DNA of 64,000 bases from Rhodococcus tukisamuensis NBRC 100609 (GCF_001894985.1 NZ_BCXG01000006.1:62001-126000), one strand, 5' to 3'; positions 23,682-31,712 are shown, numbered from the stretch's first letter. Notes: generated by a model from the letters alone, not told the origin. A program made the numbers and translations.

Positions 23682-25267
23682 TGGGCACCGAGAACGACGA
23701 GCTGGGGCTCGCACGCAAGCAGCACTGGGTCAACCAGGTTGCACGGCACGCCTTCGAGCGCGGCGACCTCCCGGCCATTGTGTTCGGCGATCGCCGGATC
23801 ACCTGGGCGGAGCTTCAGCAGCGAGTGGTTGCCGTCTCTGCCGCACTCGCCGAGCGCGGTGTGGGCCGCGGCGACCGCGTTGCGCTGCTGATGGGCAACC
23901 AGGCCGAGTACATCGAGATCATCATCGCCGCCAACCGGATCGGTGCTATTGCCGTGCCGATCAACTTCCGGCTGAGCGTCGGCGAGGTGGCGTTCACGCT
24001 CGACAACAGCGGGTCTGTCGTCCTCTTCGTGGACAAGCAGGCGAACGCCACCGGAATCGCCGCGTGCGCGGAGGCCGAGGGCCAGGTCCTGGTCTTCCAG
24101 GTCGGTGAGGGCATCGACGAGAGTGCTGGCGGCGCAACGCCGTACGACGTCCTCGTCGCCCACCCCGGTTCGGGCGCCTCGATCGCCGTGACCGAGGAGT
24201 CGGAGCCTGCGCTGCTCATGTACACCTCGGGCACCACCGGACGCCCCAAGGGCGCCGTGCTGACACATCGCAACCTGGCCGCGCAGGCGGCCACGAACGT
24301 GATGGCCTTCCGCTTCGAAATGCACGACGAGGTCAGCCTCTGCGCCGCGCCGCTGTTTCACATCGGCACCCTCGGCTTGGCGGCGCCGGCGATCCTGATG
24401 GGCGCCACGGTGGTCGTAATGCCCAGCGTCTCCTTCGACGCGGGCGCCCTCCTCGACGTCGCGGAGCGCGAGCGGGTCACGTCGACGTTCCTCGTACCCA
24501 CTCAGTGGCAGGCGGTCTGCGACGAGCAGGAGCGGGTGCCGCGTGACCTGTCCAGGCTCCGTGTCAGCTCCTGGGGTGCGGCGCCGGCCAGCGACACCCT
24601 GCTCCGCAAGATGGGCGAGGTTCTGCCGGGCGCGGCGAGCCTCGCGCTCTTCGGGCAGACCGAGATGTCCCCGGTGACGTGCGTGCTGGAGGCCAAGGAC
24701 TCACGCCGCAAGCTCGGCTCCGTCGGGCGCCCGGTGCCCGGGGTCTGGGCCCGCATCGTCGACCCCGACATGGTGGATGTGCAGCCCGGTGAGGTCGGGG
24801 AGATCGTCTACCGCGGCCCGGGGCTCATGTCCGGGTACTGGAACAACCCGGAGGCGACGGCGCAGGCCTTCGCCGGCGGCTGGTTCCACTCCGGTGACCT
24901 GGTGCGGATGGACGACGAGGGTTTCATCTATGTCGTGGACCGCGCGAAGGACATGATCATCTCCGGCGGGGAGAACATCTACTGCGCCGAGGTCGAGAAC
25001 GCGCTGGCCGGCCACCCCGACATCGCCGAGGTTGCCGTGATCGGCAGGGCGCACTCGACTTGGGGCGAGACCCCGGTCGCGGTGGTCGCGCTGAAGCAGG
25101 GCGCGGCGGATCTGACCATCGAGGAGTTGCGCACCTGGGCCGGGGAGAGGTTGGCTCGTTACAAGCTGCCGACTGACCTCGTGGTGGTCGATTCGCTGCC
25201 GCGAAACGCCTCGGGCAAGGTCACCAAGAACGTGTTGCGCACCCCTGCCGTTACCCTACCTGCGTGA
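23681..25267 (+). CDS. acyl-CoA synthetase / AMP-dependent CoA ligase (first copy)
   Basis: A 528-residue member of the ANL superfamily. The AMP-binding P-loop reads MYTSGTTGRPKGAVLTH near 185-200. FGQTEMSPV forms the A5 motif, YRGPGLMSGYWNNPEAT and FHSGDLVRMDDEGFIYVVDRAKDMIISGGENI lead to the hinge, and the catalytic lysine is in NASGKVTKNVLR at the end. It makes an acyl- or aroyl-CoA from an acid, ATP and CoA. The ATG at 23681 overlaps the hydrolase stop by one base; a GTG one codon earlier is possible. It is followed by the IclR gene with a 4-bp overlap, so regulator and enzyme share a message. Confidence 0.9.
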   Translation: MGTENDELGLARKQHWVNQVARHAFERGDLPAIVFGDRRITWAELQQRVVAVSAALAERGVGRGDRVALLMGNQAEYIEIIIAANRIGAIAVPINFRLSVGEVAFTLDNSGSVVLFVDKQANATGIAACAEAEGQVLVFQVGEGIDESAGGATPYDVLVAHPGSGASIAVTEESEPALLMYTSGTTGRPKGAVLTHRNLAAQAATNVMAFRFEMHDEVSLCAAPLFHIGTLGLAAPAILMGATVVVMPSVSFDAGALLDVAERERVTSTFLVPTQWQAVCDEQERVPRDLSRLRVSSWGAAPASDTLLRKMGEVLPGAASLALFGQTEMSPVTCVLEAKDSRRKLGSVGRPVPGVWARIVDPDMVDVQPGEVGEIVYRGPGLMSGYWNNPEATAQAFAGGWFHSGDLVRMDDEGFIYVVDRAKDMIISGGENIYCAEVENALAGHPDIAEVAVIGRAHSTWGETPVAVVALKQGAADLTIEELRTWAGERLARYKLPTDLVVVDSLPRNASGKVTKNVLRTPAVTLPA

Positions 25268-26043
25268 CTGCAAAGGAAGATGCACCTCCGAATCGTCCGC
25301 AGTACCCGATCGAGTCTGTCGACAACGCGCTTCGGATCCTGTTGCTGCTCGGCGATCGTCGCAGCATCCGGCTGACCGAGGTGAGCGAGTATCTCTCGGT
25401 GGCCTCGTCGACTGCGCACCGGCTACTGGCGATGCTGCAGTACCGCGGGTTCGTTCGTCAGGTCGAGGGCTCGCGGGCTTACGAGCCGGGCCCGGCCCTG
25501 ACGACGATAGCGTTCGCGGTCCTGCGCCAGACCGACGTTCGGGCGCGCGTGCACCCGGTCCTCGAACGGCTCTCGGCCAGCCTCGGCGAGACGGTCCACC
25601 TGGCCCGGCTCGACGGGAACACGGTGACCTTCGTGGACTCGGTCGAGAGTGCTCGGGCGGTGCGGGTCGGGTCCCGCATGGGCATGACCATGCCTGCGCA
25701 CTGCACGTCGTCGGGCAAGGCGCTGCTCGCCACGCTGGACGACAGTGGGGTGCGCGAGCTCTACCCCAAGGAGAAGTTGACGGGCCTGACCTCGCACTCG
25801 ATCACCAAGCGGTCGGTTCTGCTCCGCCAGCTCGCGGAGGTCCGCCGGGTCGGGTTCGCCACGAGCGACGAGGAGTCCGAGGACGAAGTTGTGTCGGTGT
25901 CGGTCTCGCTCGGCGAGTACGGCGGGGCGCACTATTCGTTGAACGTCTCCACGCCCAAGAGTCGGATGTCCGACGTGACCCGCGAGGAGATCGCCGCCGC
26001 ACTGGCCCAGGCGGTGGACGAGGTCGCCGCGTTCTTCCTGTGA
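25264..26043 (+). CDS. IclR-family transcriptional regulator
   Basis: A 259-residue IclR protein. The winged HTH lies at about 18-75 (SVDNALRILLLLGDRRSIRLTEVSEYLSVASSTAHRLLAMLQYRGFV). The effector domain follows with GETVHLARLDGNTVTFVDSVES, AHCTSSGKALLA and YSLNVSTPKSRMSDVTREEI. IclR proteins control aromatic catabolism in many Rhodococcus clusters, including phthalate and protocatechuate genes. It is the last gene of the importer operon (GTGA overlap), so it may control its own level. It is the best candidate to bind the CAGAA/TTCTG sites, whose triple 10-bp spacing matches known operators of IclR members PcaU and PobR. Confidence 0.92.
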   Translation: MTAKEDAPPNRPQYPIESVDNALRILLLLGDRRSIRLTEVSEYLSVASSTAHRLLAMLQYRGFVRQVEGSRAYEPGPALTTIAFAVLRQTDVRARVHPVLERLSASLGETVHLARLDGNTVTFVDSVESARAVRVGSRMGMTMPAHCTSSGKALLATLDDSGVRELYPKEKLTGLTSHSITKRSVLLRQLAEVRRVGFATSDEESEDEVVSVSVSLGEYGGAHYSLNVSTPKSRMSDVTREEIAAALAQAVDEVAAFFL

Positions 26044-26090
26044 TCTCGGAATAGAACGAATCTTCCTGCGCGGCAAGGGTAAGGCATGGA

Positions 26091-26127
26091 AAAGGCCCCG
26101 CCGATCGAATCGATCGGCGGGGCCTTT
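26091..26127. terminator. bidirectional terminator between iclR and SnoaL gene
   Basis: AAAGGCCCCGCCGATCG at 26091-26107 pairs perfectly with CGATCGGCGGGGCCTTT at 26111-26127 around AAT. A-rich and T-rich flanks on the two sides make it a good rho-independent terminator for both convergent operons. Confidence 0.85.
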
Positions 26128-26145
26128 CCTTGATCGCGTCCCTAT

Positions 26146-26514
26146 TCAGGCAAAGACCTTGCGAAGTTCGCCGGCGTCCAGGTATTCCTCGATGCGGCGG
26201 ACCTTGCCGCCGTCGACGAACACCCGGAAGATGGTGGGGACGTTGACGGTCTTGTCCCCGATGGTCGCCCGGATGACGTGCTGACGCACAAAGCCGTCCT
26301 CGAGGGCGGCACAGCGGGCTTCGTCGTAGCCGAAGTCGTCGTAGCGGGTGGGGATGCCCGAGAGGATGCGGAGGTTGTCCTCACGGGACTGCTCGGCGTT
26401 GTCCCAGTTGTGCCAGATCTTCACGTCCGCGTGATAGATCTCGTCGAGGACGGCGACATCGCCTCGACTGAGGGCGGTGAACATCTTGTCTGCGAGCGCG
26501 AGCATCTCGCTCAC
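26146..26514 (-). CDS. SnoaL-like/NTF2-fold protein (copy 1)
   Basis: A 122-residue protein starting at a GTG that overlaps the VOC gene stop (GTGA). The pattern FTALSRGDVAVLDEIYHADVKIWHNWDNAEQSREDNLRIL, then FVRQHVIRATIGDKTVNVPTIFRVFVDGGKVRRIEEYLDAGELRKVF, is the SnoaL-like/ketosteroid-isomerase fold. Members are isomerases, hydratases or dehydratases of small hydrophobic substrates; none can be chosen here. It aligns end to end with the 122-residue protein at 27328-27696 (for example KIWHNWDNAEQSREDN versus TVWHNFDNLDQSREDN), showing a local duplication of the VOC-SnoaL pair. Confidence 0.82.
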   Translation of the reverse strand: MSEMLALADKMFTALSRGDVAVLDEIYHADVKIWHNWDNAEQSREDNLRILSGIPTRYDDFGYDEARCAALEDGFVRQHVIRATIGDKTVNVPTIFRVFVDGGKVRRIEEYLDAGELRKVFA

Positions 26515-27083
26515 TTCGCAGCAGCCCCAACCGGAGCGCCGAGGCCGCCGTCCGCGGTCCGGGGCGCGTGCGCGACGTCGTCCTCGCGTAGCTCGCGGGT
26601 CCACGCCGCGAACTCGAGCAGAATGCCGTCCGGGTCGAAGAAGTAGATCGACTTCACGAACGTGGAGTCGCTGTCCTCGAGGCTGATCCCGCGCTCGGAC
26701 TTGTCGTGGTTGAGCATCGGTCCGGTCTGCACACCCTTGGCCTCGAGCTTGGCCTTGTACTCGTCGAACTTGTCGAGCGGGATCTTGAACGAGACATGGT
26801 TCATCGAGCCGTGTGCCGACGCGATCTCCCTGCCGATACCGGGGATGGCCGCGGGCGCCGCGATGCCGGGGGCGTGCGGGGCAGCGTCGGCGAACCAGAA
26901 GAACGCGATGAACTGGCCGCCGCCCATGTCGAAGAAGAAGTGCTGGCCGCCACCGGGCAGGGAGAGCGTCATGGACAGCTTCATGCCCAGGACGTTGGTG
27001 TAGAAGTCGACGGTGCGCTCCATGTCCTGGCACACCAGCGCCAGGTGGCACACGCCACCTAGTTCGAATTCCGTGTTTGTCAT
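26511..27083 (-). CDS. VOC-superfamily protein (glyoxalase/extradiol-dioxygenase fold)
   Basis: A 190-residue protein with two VOC modules. GGVCHLALVCQDMERTVDFYTNVLGMKL gives the first metal His, and MNHVSFKIPLDKFDEYKAKLEAKGV gives the second. The end FFDPDGILLEFAAWTREL supplies the Glu, so the metal site looks complete. The fold includes glyoxalases, epimerases, extradiol dioxygenases and resistance proteins. Extradiol ring cleavage is possible but not supported by a specific motif. It is co-transcribed with the SnoaL gene that follows. The upstream region carries a TTAGCG-type operator at 27166-27179. Confidence 0.82.
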   Translation of the reverse strand: MTNTEFELGGVCHLALVCQDMERTVDFYTNVLGMKLSMTLSLPGGGQHFFFDMGGGQFIAFFWFADAAPHAPGIAAPAAIPGIGREIASAHGSMNHVSFKIPLDKFDEYKAKLEAKGVQTGPMLNHDKSERGISLEDSDSTFVKSIYFFDPDGILLEFAAWTRELREDDVAHAPRTADGGLGAPVGAAAK

Positions 27084-27157
27084 GTCACATTCTCCTCGCT
27101 GTGTGTCGGCCAGCTCGCCGGGTTCTCGGCTCGACGGTAGGTCCGAGCGTTCGGCTA

Positions 27158-27189
27158 GTCAAGATCTATCGATCGCTAAGTTGCGAACG
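27158..27189. repeat. 32-bp direct repeat, copy 1 (promoter region of VOC gene)
   Basis: The 32 bases from GTCAAGATCTATCG to TTGCGAACG recur at 27950-27981 with 30 of 32 identical (differences at the 8th and 26th base). Both copies lie upstream of a VOC gene or remnant on the minus strand. The repeat contains the TTAGCG-type palindrome at its centre. Confidence 0.8.
27166..27179. promoter_or_regulatory. palindromic operator, TTAGCG family (site c)
   Basis: Read on the minus strand it is TTAGCGATCGATAG, close to a perfect palindrome. It lies 83 bp before the VOC gene start. Its copy at 27958-27971 is identical. Confidence 0.55.
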
Positions 27190-27327
27190 GTGGGTAATCG
27201 TCGTGGTGGCCGGAGCCCGGTGTCACCAGGCGGAACCGGATCAATGGGAGGCCGACTGCAGGCCGGGTGGGTCGAAACGCTCTGGCGGATGCGCCATGCC
27301 CCACCGGGGGCGTTGGTGCGGGTCGGG

Positions 27328-27696
27328 TCAGCTGAACACGGCGCTGAGCTGGCCGCGGTCGAAGTACTCCTCGATGCGGTGGATTTTGCCGCTCTCGACG
27401 TACACGCGCAGGACCGCGGGGACGTTTACGGTCTTCTTCCTGACCGTGGCCTTGATGACGTGCTGACGGAGGAAGCCGTCCTCGAGGGCGGTGTGGCGGA
27501 TGTCCTCGTAGCCGAAGGCGTCATAGCGGCCGGAGATTCCCGCGAGGGTCGCGAGGTTGTCCTCGCGGGACTGGTCGAGGTTGTCGAAGTTGTGCCAGAC
27601 GGTCACGTCGTCGCGGTAGAAGCCGGCCACCGCGTCGATGTCGCCGTTCGAGACGGCGTTGAAGAACTGGTCCGCGAACTCGAGGATGTCGCTCAT
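27328..27696 (-). CDS. SnoaL-like/NTF2-fold protein (copy 2)
   Basis: A 122-residue paralogue of the protein at 26146-26514, same length and fold: MSDILEFADQFFNAVSNGDIDAVAGFYRDDVTVWHNFDNLDQSREDN and then FLRQHVIKATVRKKTVNVPAVLRVYVESGKIHRIEEYFDRGQLSAVF. The gene remains intact although its upstream VOC partner is reduced to a remnant, so its product must work without that partner or with the intact VOC protein. A GGAGTACTC stretch precedes the ATG. Function within the NTF2-like group is unknown. Confidence 0.82.
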   Translation of the reverse strand: MSDILEFADQFFNAVSNGDIDAVAGFYRDDVTVWHNFDNLDQSREDNLATLAGISGRYDAFGYEDIRHTALEDGFLRQHVIKATVRKKTVNVPAVLRVYVESGKIHRIEEYFDRGQLSAVFS

Positions 27697-27710
27697 TGGA
27701 GTACTCCTGA

Positions 27711-27954
27711 CTAGGCGCCGTTGGCGGCGCTGAGCTTGCTTACGGGGGCATGAGAGATGTTGGCGTTACGCAACTTGCGGGTCCGGGCTACGTACTCGAG
27801 CAGGATGTCGCCTGAGTCGAGGAAGCGGATCGACGGCGCGCAGGTGGTCCCACTCCTGGTTTCTGCGGCTGCCGGCTCGCACTCGCCTTGTGCTGTGACG
27901 CGCATCGCTCGGATGTCTCACGAAGACCGTATTGCCGTCTGTTTGGTTCGTCAA
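27711..27954 (-). pseudogene. VOC-gene remnant
   Basis: The minus strand from 27835 to 27711 reads SIRFLDSGDILLEYVARTRKLRNANISHAPV and then a stop; this matches the end of the intact VOC protein (SIYFFDPDGILLEFAAWTRELREDDVAHAP). Upstream an ATG at 27954 gives MTNQTDGN, like the intact start MTNTEFEL, but in another frame. About 130 central codons are missing and a frameshift separates start and end. The first metal-binding modules are lost, so it cannot be functional. Confidence 0.75.
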
Positions 27955-27981
27955 GACCTATCGATCGCTAAGTTTCGAACG
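27950..27981. repeat. 32-bp direct repeat, copy 2 (ahead of VOC remnant)
   Basis: Copy of 27158-27189 with two differences. It supports a tandem duplication of the whole promoter-VOC-SnoaL unit followed by loss of most of the VOC coding part here. Confidence 0.8.
27958..27971. promoter_or_regulatory. palindromic operator, TTAGCG family (site d)
   Basis: Identical to site c (minus strand TTAGCGATCGATAG). It lies upstream of the VOC remnant and the second SnoaL gene, and about 115 bp before the divergent SDR gene on the plus strand, so it may serve either direction. Confidence 0.5.
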
Positions 27982-28034
27982 AAAGGTGAGCGTGCTATTG
28001 ACGGCGAACCGTCCGCCATGCCAACCTTCTATAT

Positions 28035-28059
28035 CAGAGATAACTTCTGCATAGCAGAA
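28035..28059. promoter_or_regulatory. operator, triple half-site, before the SDR gene
   Basis: CAGAG (28035-28039), TTCTG (28045-28049) and CAGAA (28055-28059) follow each other with 5-bp spacers, so the half-sites are 10 bp apart as before the dioxygenase operon. The set ends 25 bp upstream of the SDR start codon, where it could block or assist RNA polymerase. Confidence 0.7.
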
Positions 28060-28084
28060 TTAACGAACTGGAAGGGGTGTCGGA

Positions 28085-28849
28085 GTGACTGGTCGTAACC
28101 GCTTTGAGGCCAAATCTGTAATCGTCACGGGCGCCGGCTCCGGCATCGGCCGCGAGACGGCGCTGGCCTTCGCCAGAGAGGGCGCCCTGGTAACGGTGGC
28201 CGACATCAACAAGGTGGGTGCAGAGGAGACTGTGTCGGCAATCGAGGCAGAGGGCTGCACCGCGCGGGTGTCGGTCGTCGATGTCGCCAACGCCGCTTCG
28301 GTCGAGTCGATGGTCGAGGAGGCGGTCGACGCGTATGGCCGCATCGATGTTCTCCACAACAATGCCTACTGGGCGCCGCTGAACCGCAGCGTCGTCGACA
28401 CCACCGAGGAGGAGTGGGACCAGGCTCTGGCGGTCACTCTCAAGAGTGTGTGGCTGGGTTGCAAGTATGCGATCCCGCATATGGTGAAGGGCGGCGGCGG
28501 CGCCATCGTGAATACCGCCTCCACCGCGTCGTTCGTCGCGGGCCCCTCGTTCGCCGCCTACATCGCGGCGAAGGGCGGTGTGCTCGCCCTGACTCGGTCG
28601 GTCGCCTACGACTTCGGCAAGCAAGGCATCCGGTGCAATGGCGTGGCACCCGGGCTTGTCGAGACACCGGCCACCGAGGATGTCTTCAGCGACCCGGCCC
28701 GGGTTGCACCCATCCGCTCGCATCTGCTCCTGGGGCGCCATGGTCAACCGGGGGAGATCGCCCAAGCAGTGCTTTTCGTCGCGAGCGACGACGCGGCATA
28801 CATGACCGGGCAGACCATCGTTGTGGATGGTGGCCGTCTGGCCGGGTGA
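28085..28849 (+). CDS. SDR-family oxidoreductase
   Basis: A 254-residue classical short-chain dehydrogenase. It has GAGSGIGRE at about 17-25, an acidic residue ending the second strand (VADINKVG, NAD preference), HNNAYWAPL for NNAG, and the catalytic set STASFVAGPSFAAYIAAKGG with YIAAK. It ends DGGRLAG. GGAAGGGG precedes the GTG start. Likely substrates are hydroxyl compounds from the same pathway, for example an alcohol or hydroxyacyl-CoA; nothing in the sequence fixes this. It forms a unit with the XRE-TetR regulator gene that starts 18 bp on. Confidence 0.87.
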   Translation: MTGRNRFEAKSVIVTGAGSGIGRETALAFAREGALVTVADINKVGAEETVSAIEAEGCTARVSVVDVANAASVESMVEEAVDAYGRIDVLHNNAYWAPLNRSVVDTTEEEWDQALAVTLKSVWLGCKYAIPHMVKGGGGAIVNTASTASFVAGPSFAAYIAAKGGVLALTRSVAYDFGKQGIRCNGVAPGLVETPATEDVFSDPARVAPIRSHLLLGRHGQPGEIAQAVLFVASDDAAYMTGQTIVVDGGRLAG

Positions 28850-28867
28850 TCGCATCGGCGGGATACC

Positions 28868-29728
28868 GTGGTGCTCATGGAGCGGGCGGGAAGAATCGGT
28901 GGGGAGGGGCTCGGCGCCAGGATTCGGTCGGCGCGTATCGAGCGTGAGATCGGGCTCCGACAGCTGGCTCAACTGGTCGGCATGAGCCCGTCATCGCTGA
29001 GCGAGTTCGAGAATGGCAAGAGCCTGCCGGGCCAGGAGCGCTTGCAGGCTCTCTCGGCCGCGCTCGGGGTGCCGCTGGATCTGCGTCCGCCCGAGCCCGC
29101 CGGCCCACGGTTCGACAACTGGCGAGACTTCGAGCCGCTGGACCTCCCTCCGGTCTTTCGAACGGCGCTCGATGTCTTTGTGGAGGTCGGCTACCACGCT
29201 GCCACCGTCAGGATGATCGCCGACCGGTGCGGCTTGTCGATGGCCGGCGTCTACTACCACGTGGAGAGCAAGGACGTTCTGCTCACTGAATTGCTGCAAG
29301 GCGCGATGGCGGAGCTGACAAGTCGATGCGTCGCTGCAGACGCCGAAGCGGATTCACCCGCTGAACGGCTGGCGAACCTGGTCGAGTGCGTGATCCTTTT
29401 CCACACGTACCGTCAGGCCTCGGCGGTGCTCGCGTCCACTGAGTTACGGTCGCTCGACGAGTCCGGCCGATCGCTGCACCTCCAGGCACGGACGGAGGTC
29501 CGGGACATTGTGCAGGCAGCAGTGGAGGCCTGTCGTGATGCGGGGCGGGTCGGAACCGTGCCGGCGTCGTCGACCGCCACTGCGATCGTCACGATGTGCG
29601 TTGCCGTGGCCGATTGGTACAAGCCTGGCGTAAGCCCGCCGCCGCACGAGATCGCACGGGAGTACACGGACCTTGCGCTGGCCATGGCCAGCGCCGGCTC
29701 GTCGGGTACTTCGGGTTCGCGGGACTGA
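28868..29728 (+). CDS. XRE-TetR fusion regulator
   Basis: A 286-residue protein (283 if the ATG at 28877 is used) with two DNA-binding domains. An XRE/Cro HTH lies at about 17-75 (GARIRSARIEREIGLRQLAQLVGMSPSSLSEFENGKSLPGQERLQALSAAL). A TetR HTH follows at about 105-155 (VFRTALDVFVEVGYHAATVRMIADRCGLSMAGVYYHVESKDVLL) with a normal TetR ligand domain behind it. The linker FDNWRDFEPLDLPPVF resembles the heads of the TetR proteins at 39942 (NWREFEPMQLGPIL) and 44657 (DDWRQMKDVELTPIL), so all three belong to one TetR subgroup. Two HTHs may let it read a composite operator. Ligand unknown. Confidence 0.85.
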   Translation: MVLMERAGRIGGEGLGARIRSARIEREIGLRQLAQLVGMSPSSLSEFENGKSLPGQERLQALSAALGVPLDLRPPEPAGPRFDNWRDFEPLDLPPVFRTALDVFVEVGYHAATVRMIADRCGLSMAGVYYHVESKDVLLTELLQGAMAELTSRCVAADAEADSPAERLANLVECVILFHTYRQASAVLASTELRSLDESGRSLHLQARTEVRDIVQAAVEACRDAGRVGTVPASSTATAIVTMCVAVADWYKPGVSPPPHEIAREYTDLALAMASAGSSGTSGSRD

Positions 29729-30040
29729 CGACGCAACGCCAGGCGATTCGTCGGCTCCACGCTGCAGTGCTCCGCGCGGTGTCGGGATGGTTGAGAGTTT
29801 CTGAGCGGCTTCAGTTTTCGGCCTTCACGTCTTGACTTGCGTTGTCGTCCTGTGCAACTCTGAATAAGAGAAATGATCTGCCATGCAGAATAATGTGATG
29901 TCTGGGTGGTCAGTCCCACGGAGCGTCAAAGCCCAGGGTGCAAGTGCAGGTGCGTGAATCCCGCGTCGTGGGCAGGGCCCTCGGCGACATCGGTGGGCGC
30001 GAGCAGCACCAGTAGGACGACCGGATCTGAGGAGCGCGCA
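29729..30040. other. intergenic region before the second CoA ligase
   Basis: A 312-bp stretch without a gene. It contains the triple half-site operator at 29866-29890, about 150 bp before the ligase start, and a GAGGAG ribosome site just before it. Nothing else is evident. Confidence 0.5.
29866..29890. promoter_or_regulatory. operator, triple half-site, before the second CoA ligase
   Basis: AAGAG (29866-29870), ATCTG (29876-29880) and CAGAA (29886-29890) keep the exact 10-bp spacing with slightly degenerate first and second half-sites. The distance to the ligase start (150 bp) is longer than at the SDR and dioxygenase promoters, so the transcription start probably lies well upstream of the ATG. 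Confidence 0.6.
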
Positions 30041-31699
30041 ATGACCGCGATTGTCAAGGGTCACCCGTCGACGAACGACGACTCGTACCAGCTCAACACG
30101 ACCACGCTGATCCGTCATTCGGCCCGCAACTACCCTGAGCGCGAGATCGTCTATCGCACCGCCGACGGGGGATGGGGCCGCTACACCTACGGCGACGCGT
30201 ACGCACGCATCAAGCGGATTGCCAACGCTCTGACCGACCTGGGCGTGAAACCCGGTGACGTGGTGGGGATCCTGGACTGGAACAGTAAGCGGCACTTCGA
30301 ACTCTACTGGGCCATCCCGGGCACAGGAGCGGTGATGCTGCAGATGAACCTGCGCCTGGCGCCCGAGGACGTGGGGTATGTCGCCACCCACGGTGGCGCG
30401 TCTGTCGTCCTGGTGGACGAGAGCCTGCTGAGCGTCGCAGAATCGGTGGCGCCGTTTGCGCCGGAGGTCACCTGGGTGGTGATGTCCGACAAGCCCCTCT
30501 CGGAGATCGCCACCACGTTGCCGAACGTCCGTCATCTCGAGGACCTGGTGGCGAAGGCGTCCCCGGAGATCGACTGGCCGATGATCGACGAGAGCTCCGC
30601 CTACAGCGCCTGCTACACGACCGGCACCACCGGCCGGCCGAAGGGCGTGTACTACTCGCATCGAGCGATCTACCTGCACACCCTGACACAGGCCTCGTCC
30701 TACGGGATGAGCGCCGCCGACGCGGTCATGCTGATCACGCCGATGTTCCACAGCCAGTCCTGGGGTCTTCCGCAGTCCGCCGTCTACGTCGCGGCCAAGA
30801 TCGTTCTGCCCGGCCGCTATTCGGCAGTGGACACCGACATGTTGGCGGACGTGATGATCGCCGAGAACGTGACGGTCGCGAACGGCGCCCCGGCGATCTT
30901 CCAGCCGATGCTCGACTACATCGAGACGCTCGACGTCAAACCGGACTTCAGTCGCACCCGACTGCTGTCCGGCGCCACCGAGCCCGCGCTCTCGCTCATG
31001 CGTGGGTTCCACGACTTGACCGGTGCTGATTTCATCCATGCGTACGGGGCTACCGAGACTGCGCCGATGGCTTTCGTGAACTACGGCCGCAAGGTGACCT
31101 TGCAGGGCAAGGTGACGGAAGACGAATGGTGGAGTATCAAGCGCTATCAGGGTCTTCCCGCGGGCGGTGTCGATGTGCGGATCGTAGATCCGGAGGGCAA
31201 CGACTTGCCGCACGACGGCAACAGCAAGGGCGAGGTCCTGCTGCGGGGACCGTGGATCACCGCGCGGTACCACAAGCTTGATGACGACGCCGACAGGTTC
31301 CTTGACGGTTACTGGCGAAGCGGCGATATCGGGACCATCGATCAGAACGGCTACCTCAAGCTCGCGGACCGGCTCAAGGATGTCATCAAGAGTGGCGGCG
31401 AATGGATTTCGTCGATCGATATGGAAAACGCGATCATTGCCCATCCTCGGGTGACTGAGGCGGCGGTGATCGGTGTCGAGCATCCGAAATGGCAGGAACG
31501 TCCGGTCGTCATCATGGTGACCAACGACGGTGAGGACGTTGCGCTCGCCGAGATCCACGAGTTGCTTCACGGCGCGTTCGCCAAATGGCAACTCCCTGAC
31601 ACGATTCTGTACGTCGACGCGCTTCCGCGTACGAGTGTCGGAAAGCTTCACAAGAAGGTCATGCGCGTTCAGCACGGGGACCTCTACCGAGGCGCGTAG
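30041..31699 (+). CDS. fatty-acyl-CoA synthetase-like AMP-dependent ligase (second copy)
   Basis: A 552-residue ANL-superfamily ligase of the medium/long-chain FadD/AlkK type. CYTTGTTGRPKGVYYSHRA is the AMP-binding loop, GATETAPMAFV the A5 motif, and WRSGDIGTIDQNGYLKLADRLKDVIKSGGEWISSIDMENAI is typical of AlkK-like enzymes. The catalytic lysine is in PRTSVGKLHKKVM. The typical insert VTEDEWWSIKRYQGLP of acyl-CoA synthetases of this branch is present. It should activate an aliphatic acid. GAGGAG lies 7 bases before the ATG. A strong terminator follows, so it is transcribed alone. Confidence 0.88.
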   Translation: MTAIVKGHPSTNDDSYQLNTTTLIRHSARNYPEREIVYRTADGGWGRYTYGDAYARIKRIANALTDLGVKPGDVVGILDWNSKRHFELYWAIPGTGAVMLQMNLRLAPEDVGYVATHGGASVVLVDESLLSVAESVAPFAPEVTWVVMSDKPLSEIATTLPNVRHLEDLVAKASPEIDWPMIDESSAYSACYTTGTTGRPKGVYYSHRAIYLHTLTQASSYGMSAADAVMLITPMFHSQSWGLPQSAVYVAAKIVLPGRYSAVDTDMLADVMIAENVTVANGAPAIFQPMLDYIETLDVKPDFSRTRLLSGATEPALSLMRGFHDLTGADFIHAYGATETAPMAFVNYGRKVTLQGKVTEDEWWSIKRYQGLPAGGVDVRIVDPEGNDLPHDGNSKGEVLLRGPWITARYHKLDDDADRFLDGYWRSGDIGTIDQNGYLKLADRLKDVIKSGGEWISSIDMENAIIAHPRVTEAAVIGVEHPKWQERPVVIMVTNDGEDVALAEIHELLHGAFAKWQLPDTILYVDALPRTSVGKLHKKVMRVQHGDLYRGA

Positions 31700-31712
31700 T
31701 TCCTTCCCCAGG

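Noticed and set aside
26511-27083. VOC protein as the missing ring-cleavage dioxygenase
   Set aside because: The fold would allow it, but size and motifs do not distinguish extradiol cleavage from glyoxalase-type roles, so no such claim is made.
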